Assembly (NCBI GenBank): GCA_963696405.1
Contig: CAVOJY010000005.1
Coordinates: 434,001-498,000 of the forward strand
Source: CAVOJY01 sp963696405
Lineage (GTDB): Bacteria > Chloroflexota > Limnocylindria > Limnocylindrales > CSP1-4
DNA: 64,000 bases
Reading direction: 5' to 3'
Position numbers and translations under genes: made by a program. Under the pieces are notes generated by a model, which was given only the letters and a program-made list of their open reading frames with translations, searched no databases and was not told where the DNA came from. Positions 38,923 through 49,072 of the stretch are shown here, in pieces. The number at the start of each line of letters is the position of its first letter. Within the stretch, counting starts at the first letter, position 1.

Positions 38923-39550
38923 CCCGCTGACGGGCGAGGAAGCGGGCGAGGGTGGGGACTTCCACGTGGCCACCAGTGGGACGTTCTCACGGCCATGGGC
39001 AGAAGTCCGCCCGGCACCGACTGAGGCCCGCACTGCCCGGCGACGGGGGACCGACCAGGTCATGCGCAAGCCCCTGTGGCCCTGGCCGGGATCGATCGGG
39101 CAGGAGCCACCGACGGGACATCCCCGACCGTCGCCGGATGTCCCCGCCCGAGCGTGAGCCGGGACAAATCAGGCCGGACCGTGGGGCCCCCAGGCCAGCG
39201 CCGACCACCGCCGGGGCGGCCAACGCTACGGGGATTTGCACACGACATGAAGGCGGGCACCAGGGGCCGCGGGTTCGGGGCAGCGCCCGGCAGCCCGGCA
39301 GCCCGGCAACCCCGGTCAGTCGGCAGCCGGCGCCCACGCGCCCGGGTCCGGCGTCACGGGCGTACCTGGACCGAGCGTGGGTCTTGCGCGCCTGCTGGGA
39401 CGGAGGACCTGTGCCTCCAACCGCAGCCGGTATGATCGACGAGGCCCGGAGATCCCGCCACCGCTCACCGCCTGCGGGCCGGCAGCACGTGCAACCGCGG
39501 CGGCGATCCAGCATTGCGTCGTGGCGGCGAATGAGAATGGGGCGTGACAC
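38923..39550. other. 628-nt region without a recognised gene
   Basis: Neither strand shows coding character. A tandem GCCCGGCA repeat (four imperfect copies) lies at about 39284-39310. A -10-like TATGAT sits at 39431-39436 without a clear -35 and could drive the cupin gene with a leader of about 108 nt. Confidence 0.5.
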
Positions 39551-39907
39551 ATGGTGTTCGTCGAGATCCGGGAGTTCAACAACCCCGACAGGGTGCGCAC
39601 GTTCGAGAAGGGGCGGACCGAGATCCTCAACCTCCACGGCGGCACGATCGTGCGCTTCGTGTTCGAGCCCGGATGGCGCTGGTCCGAGCACGTGAAGCCG
39701 ATCATGGGCACCGAGCTCTGCGACCTGGCCCATGTCCACTACCACGTCGCCGGGACACTGCGCATCAGGATGGCCAGCGGCGCCGAGTTCGTGGCGCTGC
39801 CGGGCCAGGTCAGCACCGTCCCGCCCGGCCATGACGCCTGGGTGGAGGGGGACGAGCGCGTCGTCGTCATCGACTGGCGCGGAGCGGGCGAGCCTGCCGG
39901 GCCGTAG
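39551..39907 (+). CDS. Small cupin-domain protein
   Basis: A 118-residue single-domain cupin. ILNLHGGTIVRFVFEPGWRW followed by the HVKPIM...HYHVAGTLRI and PGHDAWVEGDERVVVIDW segments match the two cupin motifs. The candidate metal-binding His residues are HVK, HVHYH and PGHD. Function is unknown; such proteins can be enzymes or small-molecule sensors. It appears monocistronic. Confidence 0.75.
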   Translation: MVFVEIREFNNPDRVRTFEKGRTEILNLHGGTIVRFVFEPGWRWSEHVKPIMGTELCDLAHVHYHVAGTLRIRMASGAEFVALPGQVSTVPPGHDAWVEGDERVVVIDWRGAGEPAGP

Positions 39908-39939
39908 GAGCGGCCAGCTTCTGCCGGCCGTTGCGCTCC

Positions 39940-39966
39940 TTGCGGCGGCGGATACCGCCGTACACT
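39940..39966 (+). promoter_or_regulatory. Putative promoter of aldo/keto reductase gene
   Basis: TTGCGG (39940-39945), a 15-nt spacer and TACACT (39961-39966), 50 nt before the ATG. The short spacer lowers confidence. Confidence 0.4.
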
Positions 39967-40016
39967 CACGGCCGAGGTTTCCCTGAGCACCGCGTCAACG
40001 CATCGGAGGTTCCGGC

Positions 40017-41027
40017 ATGGAGTACCGCGCACTGGGCGCGAGCGGGTTGAAGGTCTCGCCGATCTGCCTGGGCACCATGATGTTCGGCCAACGGACGGAC
40101 TTGCAGGAAGCGGGCCGGATCGTCGCTTCGGCGCGGGACGCGGGCATCAACTTCATCGACACCGCGGACGTCTACGGCGGCGGCGCATCCGAGCGGATCG
40201 TCGGCGAGCTGATCGGCGCCGATCGCGACCGGTGGGTGCTGGCCACCAAGGTGGGCAACCCGATGGGCGATGACCCAAACCACTACGGGCTCTCCCGCCG
40301 CTGGGTCATGCGGGCCGCCCACGACAGTCTTCGCCGCCTCGGTACCGACCGCATCGACGTCTACTACACCCACCTCGACGACGAGGCGACCCCGCTGGAG
40401 GAGACGTTCCGGGCCCTCGGCGACCTGGTCCGGGCGGGTGACGTCCACTATGTCGGTCTGTCCAACTACCGCGGCTGGCGGATCGCCGAGGTAGTCGATC
40501 GCTGCCGGGAACTGGGCGTCCCTCAGCCCATCGTTTGCCAGCCGTACTACAACGCCTTCAATCGCATGCCGGAGACGGAGGTCCTGCCCGCCTGCGGCCA
40601 CTTCGGCCTGGGGGTCGTTCCATACAGCCCGCTCGCCCGCGGCGTCCTCACGGGGAAGTACCCGCCGGATGCCGAACCCCCGGCCGACTCGCGCGCCGGC
40701 CGCAGCGATCAGCGGATCATGGAAACGGAGTGGCGCCGCGAGTCGCTCGTGCTGGCCCAGGAGGTCAAGGCGCGCGCCGAGTCGAAAGGAATGACGCCCG
40801 GCCAGTTTGCCCTCGACTGGGTGCTGAGCAACGCGCTTGTCACCTCCGTCCTCGCGGGCCCGCGCACGCTGGAACAGTGGACGGAGTACGTCGGCGCGCT
40901 CGAGCATGCTCTCGACGCAGACGACGAGGCCTTCATCGACCGGCTGGTCGCCCCGGGTCACCCCTCGACACCCGGGTACTCCGACCCGCGCTACCCGTTC
41001 CACGGCCGAATCCCGCGGTCGACCTGA
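40017..41027 (+). CDS. Aldo/keto reductase
   Basis: A 336-residue NADPH-dependent TIM-barrel oxidoreductase. GASGLKVSPICLGTMMFG, FIDTADVYGGGASERIVGE (catalytic Asp/Tyr), VLATKVGNP (catalytic Lys), VYYTHLDDEATPLEETFRAL (catalytic His) and GLSNYRGWRIAEV are all present. It belongs to the AKR group with YajO/voltage-gated-K-channel-beta-like members. Physiological substrate unknown. Confidence 0.9.
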   Translation: MEYRALGASGLKVSPICLGTMMFGQRTDLQEAGRIVASARDAGINFIDTADVYGGGASERIVGELIGADRDRWVLATKVGNPMGDDPNHYGLSRRWVMRAAHDSLRRLGTDRIDVYYTHLDDEATPLEETFRALGDLVRAGDVHYVGLSNYRGWRIAEVVDRCRELGVPQPIVCQPYYNAFNRMPETEVLPACGHFGLGVVPYSPLARGVLTGKYPPDAEPPADSRAGRSDQRIMETEWRRESLVLAQEVKARAESKGMTPGQFALDWVLSNALVTSVLAGPRTLEQWTEYVGALEHALDADDEAFIDRLVAPGHPSTPGYSDPRYPFHGRIPRST

Positions 41028-41173
41028 CGCCTGCCGGGCCGCCCGGGCGTCGTGTGCTAGCCTTCGTGCCCCACCGTGGAACCGCAGCCGGGTGACGGCG
41101 GTCGCCCGCACGTCCGGCGCACCCCGGCTGCTGCAGCGAGAGAACGGCCGTGAGCGAACAGGAGCCGAGAGGG

Positions 41174-42628
41174 ATGGGCGCCGTGCAGCATCCGCGCACC
41201 CTGGTTGAGAAGATCTGGGACGACCATGTCGTCCTCCAGGAGGCGGGCGCGCCGGCCATCCTCGCCATCGACCTCCAGCTCGTCCACGAGGTCACGAGCC
41301 CCCAGGCTTTCACCGGGTTGCGCAACCGCGGGCTCGGGGTGCGCAGACCGGATCGAACGGTGGCCACGGCGGATCACTCCACCCCCACGACGCCGCGGCA
41401 CCTGCCGATCATCGACGCGCAGGCCGCCTTCCAGGTCGAGCAGCTCGGGCGCAACACCGCCGAGTTCGGGATTCCGTTCTTCGGCCTGGGCTCGGACCGC
41501 CAAGGGATCGTCCACGTCATCGGGCCGGAGCTGGGGCTGACCCAGCCGGGCATGACCATCGTGTGCGGCGACTCCCACACGGCCACCCACGGGGCCTTCG
41601 GCGCCCTCGCGTTCGGGATCGGGACGAGCGAGGTCGAGATGGTGCTCGCCACGCAATGCCTGCTCCAGCGGCAGCCGAGGACGTACGAGGTCCGTGTGGA
41701 GGGCTCCCTCGCCCCCGGCGTCGCCGCGAAGGACATCATCCTCGCCCTCATCGCGAAGATCGGGACCGGAGGCGGCACCGGGCACGTGTTCGAGTATGCG
41801 GGCCCGGCCATCCGCGCCCTCTCCATGGAGGAACGGATGACCGTCTGCAACATGTCGATCGAGGGGGGAGCCCGGGCCGGGCTCGTCGCGCCGGACGACA
41901 CGACCTTCGAGTACATCCACGGCCGGCCGTTCGCGCCGCAGGGTCCGGCCTGGGAGGCCGCAGTGGCCGAATGGCGGCGTCTCCCCAGCGACCCGGGCGC
42001 GACCTACGACCGCTCGGTCGTCATCGACGGCGACGCGCTCCAGCCGATGGTGACCTACGGCACGAACCCGGGTATGGGGATGCCGATCACGGGTCGGGTG
42101 CCCGATCCCGCCGCAGTTGCCGATGTCTCGCAGCGCGCCGCGCTCGAGAAGGCGCTGGGATACATGGCCCTGCGCCCGGGTCAGCCCATCGCCGGCCAGC
42201 GGCTCGACGCGGTGTTCATCGGCTCGTGCACGAACGGCCGGCTGAGCGACCTGCGGGCGGCGGCGTCCATTCTCCGCGGCCGGCGGATCGCCCACGGCCT
42301 TCGCGTCCTCGTCGTCCCGGGGTCGCAGGAGGTCAAGCGCCAGGCCGAGGCAGAGGGCCTCCACGACGTGTTCCGCGCCGCCGGGGCCGACTGGCGCGAG
42401 GCCGGTTGCTCGATGTGCATCGCCATGAACGGCGATCAGCTCGAGCCCGGCCAGTACGCCGTCAGCACCAGCAACCGCAACTTCGAGGGGCGGCAGGGCA
42501 AGGGCGGCCGGACGCTCCTCGCCTCGCCGCTGACCGCGGCGGCGTCTGCGGTCGCGGGGGTCGTGGCGGACCCGCGGCCGTACGTTGATGCGGCGGCCGC
42601 GCGGCCCGCCGTGGTGGGAGGACGCTGA
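41174..42628 (+). CDS. leuC: 3-isopropylmalate dehydratase large subunit
   Basis: An aconitase-family protein of 484 residues from ATG 41174 (AGGAG 9 nt upstream); an upstream GTG (41150) would add eight residues. Motifs: LVHEVTSPQAF, VCGDSHTATHGAFGALAFGI, the Fe-S ligands in IGSCTNGRLSDLRAAA and WREAGCSMC, and ISTSNRNFEGRQG-like STSNRNFEGRQGKGG. Isomerises isopropylmalate, and citraconate/methylmalate when CimA is used. The leuD GTG follows the stop by 2 nt. Confidence 0.95.
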   Translation: MGAVQHPRTLVEKIWDDHVVLQEAGAPAILAIDLQLVHEVTSPQAFTGLRNRGLGVRRPDRTVATADHSTPTTPRHLPIIDAQAAFQVEQLGRNTAEFGIPFFGLGSDRQGIVHVIGPELGLTQPGMTIVCGDSHTATHGAFGALAFGIGTSEVEMVLATQCLLQRQPRTYEVRVEGSLAPGVAAKDIILALIAKIGTGGGTGHVFEYAGPAIRALSMEERMTVCNMSIEGGARAGLVAPDDTTFEYIHGRPFAPQGPAWEAAVAEWRRLPSDPGATYDRSVVIDGDALQPMVTYGTNPGMGMPITGRVPDPAAVADVSQRAALEKALGYMALRPGQPIAGQRLDAVFIGSCTNGRLSDLRAAASILRGRRIAHGLRVLVVPGSQEVKRQAEAEGLHDVFRAAGADWREAGCSMCIAMNGDQLEPGQYAVSTSNRNFEGRQGKGGRTLLASPLTAAASAVAGVVADPRPYVDAAAARPAVVGGR

Positions 42629-42630
42629 CC

Positions 42631-43243
42631 GTGGCCGAACCGTACACGCCCTTCACCAGCCGCGTGATCCCGCTGCCGAACGAGAACGTCGACACCGACC
42701 AGATCATCCCCGCGCGGTACCTCAAGACCACCGAGAAGACGGGCCTCGCAGATGGCCTCTTTCGCGACTGGCGCTACCGGGAGGACGGCACGCCGAACCC
42801 GGACTTCGTGCTCAACCGCCCGGAGATGCAGGGACGGCAGATCCTTCTCGCCGGGGACAACTTCGGGTCCGGCTCGTCGCGCGAGCACGCCCCCTGGGCG
42901 CTCACCGCATGGGGCATCCGCGCGGTGATCTCGACCAGCTTCGGCGACATCTTTCACAACAACGCGCTGAAGAACGGCCTGTTGCCGATCGAGGTGGACC
43001 GCGAGCTGCACGGCCGGCTCTTTGAGCTCGTGGCAGCCGACCCGGACGCCGAGCTGACGGTGGACCTGGAGGCGCAGGAGGTCCGCCTGCCGGGCGACGA
43101 GGCGATTCGCGTTCGCGGTCGATCCGTTCGCCCGCAAGATGCTCCTTGCCGGCACGGACGAAATCGGCTACGTGATCGGCCGGCTCCCCGCCATCGAGAG
43201 CTGGGAGGCCGCGCACCCGCCCCGCGTGAACACGCTCGGCTGA
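42631..43243 (+). CDS. leuD: 3-isopropylmalate dehydratase small subunit (one frameshift)
   Basis: GTG start with GGAGG 10 nt upstream. ENVDTDQIIPARYLK, GDNFGSGSSREHAPWALTAW and ISTSFGDIFHNNALKNGLLP are LeuD hallmarks. A one-base slip near 43110 moves the last 43 codons (FAVDPFARKMLLAGTDEIGY and so on) to another frame ending with TGA at 43241-43243. Repaired length is about 204 residues, normal for LeuD. Confidence 0.92.
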
Positions 43244-43270
43244 CGGGCATTCGCTGACGGCCGCCCCGTG

Positions 43271-44200
43271 TCAGGCTCGCGATGGATCCTCCGCGGGCCC
43301 CAGGCTTCCGTTTCCCGGCCGGGCCGGCCCTGCGATCGGGTCCGCGGGGCGCCCATCCGCCGGGCCCGGATCGCGGCCTGATGCAGGCGTCTCCTCGCCG
43401 CCGGCCCGCCGCTCGCGGCCGCGAAGCTCCTGCTCGACCTGCCCGGCGAAGCCCGAGAGGTCGGTGGCCTGTTCCGGCGAGAGCGACGCGACGGCTGACT
43501 GGAAGCGCTCGAGATGGGGCTCGAGGCGCCGGGCCAGGAGGCGTCCGCGGCGGTCGGCCCAGGCCAGGCCGAGCAGCATGCCACCCAGCGTGGAGAGACC
43601 GAACCGCGTGCCCACCGCGGCCAACCGCTGGACGAACTCGCTCTGCTCCGCCGCGCCGGATGAGGGGCGGGCTGCAGGGCCGGCCCCACCCGCGCTCCGC
43701 GATCGGACGGCCGCCCGATCGCGGGACTCTTCAAGCCCGATCATGAGGAGGGCGATCATCCGTCCGGCGAGCCCGAGCGGCGTGCCGGGTTCCTCGAGGC
43801 CCGCCAGCAGCTCCTCGAACTCCTCCTGCCCGGGGATGCCCTCGCGAGCGGCCAGCGATTCGAGGATCCGCGCCTTTGCCGCGTCCCAATCGGGGTCGGC
43901 CACGTCGACGACGTCGGCAGGGGCGAGCGGCCGCCCGGCCACGGCCTCCAGCTGCTCGCGAGCCATCTCGGTCGGGGCGAAGAGCACGGACGAGCGCCCC
44001 GGCGAGATCTCGCGGGGAGGCGGCGCGTAGACGGCCGCCACAAAGCCCTTTGCCTCGGCCAGCCGAAGCATGCGGTACGCCGTCGCCGGAGCCACCCCGA
44101 GGCGTTCGGCGACTCGGCGGTACGAGATCGGGTGCCTGGCCTCCGCGTACAGGTCAAGCAGGATCGATACGGCAGCAGCCTGGCGCGCGGTCAGCTTCAC
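43271..44200 (-). CDS. Winged-helix DNA-binding regulator, probably of the MMPL transporter
   Basis: A 309-residue protein starting at GTG 44200 with AGGGG upstream. The N-terminal helix-turn-helix ISYRRVAERLGVAPATAYRM (residues 25-44) resembles MarR/Rrf2-like winged helices. The middle (about 85-230) is helical with no assigned domain, and the last 45 residues are Pro/Gly-rich. It begins 3 nt after the MMPL stop, so the two are translationally coupled. This is the arrangement of an efflux pump and its own repressor, although here the regulator is downstream. A likely target is the dyad at 47254-47274. Confidence 0.7.
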   Translation of the reverse strand: MKLTARQAAAVSILLDLYAEARHPISYRRVAERLGVAPATAYRMLRLAEAKGFVAAVYAPPPREISPGRSSVLFAPTEMAREQLEAVAGRPLAPADVVDVADPDWDAAKARILESLAAREGIPGQEEFEELLAGLEEPGTPLGLAGRMIALLMIGLEESRDRAAVRSRSAGGAGPAARPSSGAAEQSEFVQRLAAVGTRFGLSTLGGMLLGLAWADRRGRLLARRLEPHLERFQSAVASLSPEQATDLSGFAGQVEQELRGRERRAGGEETPASGRDPGPADGRPADPIAGPARPGNGSLGPAEDPSRA

Positions 44201-44203
44201 GGC

Positions 44204-47141
44204 TCACCCCTGCGACGGTGGTGGCACAGGGGGTTCGGCCGCCGTCGCCGCCGGAGGGCTCGGTGCATGCGGCCGTCGCCCGACCGGCCACCAGGCGAAA
44301 TCGCCCACGAGCGCGGTGATCGCCGGCACAAGCAGGCTCCGGACAACGAACGTGTCGATGAGGACACCAAGCGCGACCGCGAAGCCGACCTGGAACAGGA
44401 TCTGGACCTGCGCGGTCATGAGCGCGGCGAAGGTGCCGGCCAGGATGATCCCGGCCGACGTGATCACCGTGCCGGTCCGGGCGGAGGCGAACCGGATGCC
44501 GTCTTTCACGCCGCGTTTGTCGCTCTCCTCGCGCACGCGGCTCATGAGGAAGATGTTGTAGTCGGAGCCAAGGGCGACCAGGAGGACGAAGACAAGGAGC
44601 GGCACGAAGTAGTTCACTCCGGCGTGGCCCAGGTAGTTCTGGAAGATCATCGTGGAGAGCCCCATGCTCGCTCCGAACGACAGGAGCACGGTGAGCACGA
44701 GATAGATGGGGGCGATGAGCGCACGGAGGAGCAGGACCAGCACGATGAACACGCCGATCACGGTGATGATCGCGACCCGCAGGAAGTCCTCGGAGATCGT
44801 CGTCTGGACATCGAGGAACTCCGCTGTGGGCCCGCCGACGTACACGTGGGCCGCCGCGCCGTACGTGGCCGCGTCGCCAGCCATCGCGGTTCGCAGCGAC
44901 TGGGCGGTGCTGAACGCAGTCGTCGAGTAGGGGTCGTCGGCCAGGATGACGTAGAGGCGCGTCACGTCGCGGGGCTCGGAGAAGTAGGCCGACATGGCCT
45001 GTGCGACCTGTGTGCCCGCCTCGCCGGACATCCCGGCGGGCAGGAAGAAGTCCGACCGGGTCGCGAACTCGTCGGCCAGGCTCATCAGCTCACCGGGAAG
45101 ACGCGACGTCAGGTCCGCCATCTCCTGCTGCGCGGCTGTGCTCTCCGGCGTGGACGGGAGGCTGCTCGAGATGAGATACGCGTCGGGCCGGTCCGTGAAG
45201 GTCCCGGCGAGGTCACGGAGCGAGGCCGACAGCTGGGCGACGAGCGCCAGGTCCAGCTTCTGCTGCAATCCCTGGAGCGCGGCGACGGCGCCCTGGAACC
45301 CCGGCTGGCCAACCACGTCGGGGTAAGCCTTGGCGAGTTCCTGCAGGTACCCGGACAGAGCGGTGCCGAGCTGGGCCGCGTCGCCCCCCGCGGAGGCGGG
45401 GTTCGTGAGCGCATCCGCAAGCGCCGTGAGCTGGGTGCTCACCCGAAGCCCGCCTCGCATCTGCTCGATCGCCGTCTTGAAGGCGGTGAGGTCGCCCTGC
45501 GAGGACTTGTACGAGGCGACGTCCGCGAGGCCCGGGTAAGCGCCGGCCAGCGCGGCCAGATACGCAGACGCCGAGTCGATCCCCGCCGTCGCATCGGGCT
45601 GCAGCAGCTTCTGCAAAGCTGCCTGGGGGTCGCCGGACGGGACGATGCTCTTCGCCAGGGTGGCGACCTGGACGGATGGGCGGAATGCGTCGGGGGTTAC
45701 GCCGTCGCCTGACGGCGCGATGATGCTGCGCACGGACTTGACCCCGGGTACGGCCGCCAGCCGGTCCTCGGTCGCGCGAACCAGAGCCAGCGAGTCGGGC
45801 GCCGAGAGGTCACTGCCCGGCACCTCGACCAGGACGTTGATGGGCAGGAGCTGGCCCTTGTCGTAGTGCTTGCTCACCTGCTCGAAGCCGGCTCGAGAAT
45901 CGGCGCCCTCGGGGAGCTCGCTGAGCACGTCGAAGTTCTGCTTGAGCGCCGGCAGGGACAGGAGCGGGATCAGGAGGGCCGAGCCCACGAGCAGGGTGAC
46001 GATGCCCGGGCGGCGCGTGATGGTACGAGCAAGGGTCGCCCAGAAGCCCCGTTCGGTATCGCCGGTGCCGCGCCGCTCGTGGAGTGGCCAGAAGAGGTAG
46101 TGGCCGAAGATGCCGAGGAAGGCGGGGGTGAGGGTGAGCCCGGCGAGGAGGGTCACGAACACTGCGAGCGCGAGCGCGGGGCCCGTGATCTGGATCATGC
46201 CGAAGCGGCCGACCGCCATCGACGAGAGCCCGACGATGACGGTGGCTGCGCTCGCGGTGATGACGGCGCCGATGCGGGCCACCGATTCCTGCGCAGCTTC
46301 CGGCCACGCCTCGTGGCCGAGCTCCTCGCGGAAGCGGGAAATGAGGAAGATCGTGTAGTCGGTGCCCGCGCCGAACACGAGGACGACGATGAACGAGTCG
46401 AGGAGGGTGGGGATCTGCCAGCCCGCGTTGGCCAAGATGCCCAGCAAGCCACGCGACACGAGGAAGGCGCAGCCGATCGTCACGAGCGGGGCGAGGGCGG
46501 CGAGCGGCGCCCGGTAGATGAGGAGGAGGATGACGATGACCAGGACGATCGTGACGATGGTGGTCCGGTCGGTGGCCTGCTGGATCGCCTCCAGGTAGTC
46601 GTTCCCGATGCCCGCCGACCCGGTGACGTTCGCCTGCAGCCCGTCCGGCTTGCCGGCCGTCAGCTGCTCACGGAGGAGGTCGATCGCGATGTTTGCATTC
46701 GTCTGGAAGGCCACCGTGTTGAGGTCCACCTGCGCGATCTCGAGCGCCCCGTCCGGGCTGCGGTACATCGAGGCAAGCTCAGGGTTGCCGGCAGCGGTGA
46801 CGACGCGCAGGACAGCGCTCCGAAGCCCCTCGGGCGCGCCGGCTCCGGTGGCAAGCTCGGGCAGCTTCGCGATGAACGCCTCGTCATCCGCGGTAAGGCC
46901 GCCTTCCCGCGTGAAGACCACGGTCGCCCGCCCGGGCGCGGCGTCCGCGGGGAAGCTGCGATTCACCACGGCGCGGGCCGACATCGATTTCGGCGTCCTT
47001 CGGCAGGAAGCTCGTCTCGTCGGACTTGCCGACCTCCGACAGCTTCGGTGCAAAGAGCAGGGCGGCAACGGCGAGCCCGACCCAGAGCACGACGACAACG
47101 AACCGGAAGCGGAGTACGAGTCGGCTGAGCTGTCCGAACAT
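44204..47141 (-). CDS. MMPL/RND-superfamily transporter (one frameshift)
   Basis: About 979 residues. Starts at ATG 47141 (MFGQLSRLVLRFRFVVVVLW); a one-base slip near 46985 joins this to SMSARAVVNRSFPADAAPG. Two homologous halves each have six membrane helices, with the MmpL-type Asp-Tyr pairs in VFGAGTDYTIFLISRFREE and LVALGSDYNIFLMSRVREE. A large extracytoplasmic domain of about 320 residues between them is unusually rich in Ala/Gln/Leu helices. Members export lipids, siderophores or drugs using proton flow. Cotranscribed with the downstream regulator; preceded by a strong promoter and a dyad. Confidence 0.9.
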
Positions 47142-47253
47142 GGTCCCTCTCACCAGGCTGCGCGGGGGGCCGATTACTGACCCGGGCCGCAGTGCTGCCC
47201 CGTGCCGCAGTGCCGCCCTTACGTCGGAATTGCGAATGTCGGAAGTGCAAAGA

Positions 47254-47274
47254 GACTCTAGAAACTACAGAGTC
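47254..47274 (-). promoter_or_regulatory. Operator candidate of the MMPL operon
   Basis: The dyad GACTCT-N9-AGAGTC starts just after the expected transcription start. Two direct GTCGGAA repeats (47223-47229 and 47238-47244, 15 nt apart) lie a further 10 nt into the leader. Confidence 0.55.
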
Positions 47275-47280
47275 CCGGCG

Positions 47281-47310
47281 ACTATAGGACGGGCAGCGCG
47301 GGCTGGTCAA
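47281..47310 (-). promoter_or_regulatory. Promoter of the MMPL operon
   Basis: Minus strand TTGACC (47310-47305), an 18-nt spacer and TATAGT (47286-47281) are near-consensus housekeeping elements. This is the clearest promoter in the window, about 140 nt upstream of the MMPL start. Confidence 0.75.
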
Positions 47311-47350
47311 ACGGGAGGCGTTGCAGAACGGGGGCGGCCCCCGGGCGCGG

Positions 47351-48064
47351 TCAGCCTCGGTGCCGCAGGCGTCGGGCCAACCAGCCGACAGCAACGACGG
47401 CCATCGCCCCCTGCGCGACGACCCACATCCAGCCGCCGGGGTCGGCTGGCCCGCTCCCGATTCCGGTCGGCCTGATCCGCACCACGGGCACGGTCACTCC
47501 CCGCTCCCGCAGCGCCTCGTCCGATGCCGTCCGAGGGTTGACGCCCAGCCCGAAGCCCGGGATCCCGCCCGCGATGCCCACCTGGCGCAGGGCGCGGATC
47601 CGCTCGGCATCGTCGATCACCGTCTCGGCCACGCCCGAGAACGAGCCGCTCGGGAGGATGACCTCGACGTGGGGGTCGGCCCCGATGTTCCGGTACCAGT
47701 GCGTCCCGGTTCCGAACCCGGCGATGCAGTAGACAGAGCCGTCGATGATCGCGTAGTTGAGCGGTGCGTGGCGGGTCTTGCCGCTCTTTCGGCCGGTGGT
47801 CTTCAGCAGCATGATGTAGCCGCCGATCGGGGTGGCGAACAGCGGTCCCAGCCCCGAGCGCATGATGGGGACCCACCAGTAGCGGTTGAGGACGCCGAAC
47901 ACTCGCCGCATGGCACGATCCGTCGTGCCCCAGTGGCCGCGCTCGGCGGTGAGATCCGTGACCGCCGCGGTGTCGCCGGAGGCGCCTGCTTCGGCGACCG
48001 GGCTTATGGCGGCCCCACTTGCGCCGGCCCGCGGACCCGACCTTTCCGTCCCGTCCATGATCAT
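47351..48064 (-). CDS. Deazaflavin (F420)-dependent nitroreductase/quinone reductase family protein
   Basis: About 237 residues. The Ddn-type split-barrel domain occupies the middle: YWWVPIMRSGLGPLFATPIG, LLKTTGRKSGKTRHAPLNYA, VYCIAGFGTGTHWYRNIGA and HVEVILPSG. A C-terminal hydrophobic segment (WMWVVAQGAMAVVAVGWLA) suggests membrane anchoring. Members reduce quinones or nitro compounds with F420H2. Three in-frame ATGs (48076, 48064, 48058) are possible; 48064 has GGGAG 5 nt upstream. It follows the F420-dependent LLM gene closely, giving a two-gene F420 unit. Confidence 0.8.
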   Translation of the reverse strand: MIMDGTERSGPRAGASGAAISPVAEAGASGDTAAVTDLTAERGHWGTTDRAMRRVFGVLNRYWWVPIMRSGLGPLFATPIGGYIMLLKTTGRKSGKTRHAPLNYAIIDGSVYCIAGFGTGTHWYRNIGADPHVEVILPSGSFSGVAETVIDDAERIRALRQVGIAGGIPGFGLGVNPRTASDEALRERGVTVPVVRIRPTGIGSGPADPGGWMWVVAQGAMAVVAVGWLARRLRHRG

Positions 48065-48079
48065 CCTCGCTCCCATCGG

Positions 48080-49072
48080 TCAGACCCGAGGTGGTCCTTG
48101 TCGTACGTGGCGCCGCATGTCGTCGAGCGAGCCGCGCCACTCGTTCACGTGCTCCGCCCACCACGTCGTCCCGGCCTCGGCGTGAGCCGCCAGATCGTCC
48201 GCGTCCCGGGCCGGGTCTGCGCCGGTCTCGCCGCCAACGACGACGTCGAACACGGGCAACGGCGCCGGGACCGGAACGGATCCCGTCGTTGTCGCCGTCG
48301 GGGGTGTTGTGGCGCTCACCGGGCGGTTACCTGCAGCGGCGCGGACACCGGCAGCCGCGGGGCGGTCACCGGCAGGCGCTGGGCGGTCACCGGACGTGGC
48401 GGCGCGCTCGGTCTCGATGAACGCCAGCATGCTCTGCACATCCGCCGGCGTCACCTGCGGCGGCATCTCGTCCTGACCCCCCATGCGGATCGGAAAGACG
48501 CCGTCCCACCGGGCGGCTCGACGAAGCGGCGCGCGGTTCGGGCACACCGCCCCGACCCAGACCGGGATGCGGGGCTGCTGGACCGGCCGGGGCAGGAAGA
48601 CCGTCTCCGCGACCTGGTAGTGGCGGCCCTCGAAACGGAACGGCTCGCCGCTCCAGAGTCCGGTGAGGACGGCAAGGCCCTCGTCCAGCTTCCCGGCCCG
48701 CACGCGGGCGTCGCTCTCCTCGCCGAACTGCTCGAACTCGGCGTCCGGCGGGAACCCCAGCCCAACGCCGAGGATGAGCCGCCCGCCGCTCAGGTGGTCC
48801 AGCGTCACCGTCTCCCGGGCCAGCTTCCACGGCCGCCGGCGCGGCAGCGGCGTCACCATCGGGCCGATCCGAATGCGCTCCGTCCGCATGGCGACCGCGG
48901 CGAGGAGCACCCACGGGTCGGCGATCGGGACCTGCCACTCGCGGGCGCCCAGGATGTGATCCCAGACGAAGAACCCGTCCCAGCCGGCATCCTCGGCTTC
49001 CCGCGCCAGTTCGGCGGCGACCCGGGCATCGCTGTAGGTCCCGAAGTTCGGCACGTTGATCGCGAAGCGCAT
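48080..49072 (-). CDS. LLM-class F420-dependent oxidoreductase
   Basis: A 330-residue luciferase-like protein with GGGAGG upstream of the ATG. FAINVPNFGTYSDARVAAEL, AGWDGFFVWDHIL, MVTPLPRRRPWKLARETVTL and GGRLILGVGLGFP define the F420-type LLM barrel. A low-complexity insertion (about residues 225-262, GDRPAPAGDRPAAAGVR) encoded by a degenerate tandem repeat interrupts the C-terminal region. The substrate is unknown. Confidence 0.85.
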   Translation of the reverse strand: MRFAINVPNFGTYSDARVAAELAREAEDAGWDGFFVWDHILGAREWQVPIADPWVLLAAVAMRTERIRIGPMVTPLPRRRPWKLARETVTLDHLSGGRLILGVGLGFPPDAEFEQFGEESDARVRAGKLDEGLAVLTGLWSGEPFRFEGRHYQVAETVFLPRPVQQPRIPVWVGAVCPNRAPLRRAARWDGVFPIRMGGQDEMPPQVTPADVQSMLAFIETERAATSGDRPAPAGDRPAAAGVRAAAGNRPVSATTPPTATTTGSVPVPAPLPVFDVVVGGETGADPARDADDLAAHAEAGTTWWAEHVNEWRGSLDDMRRHVRQGPPRV

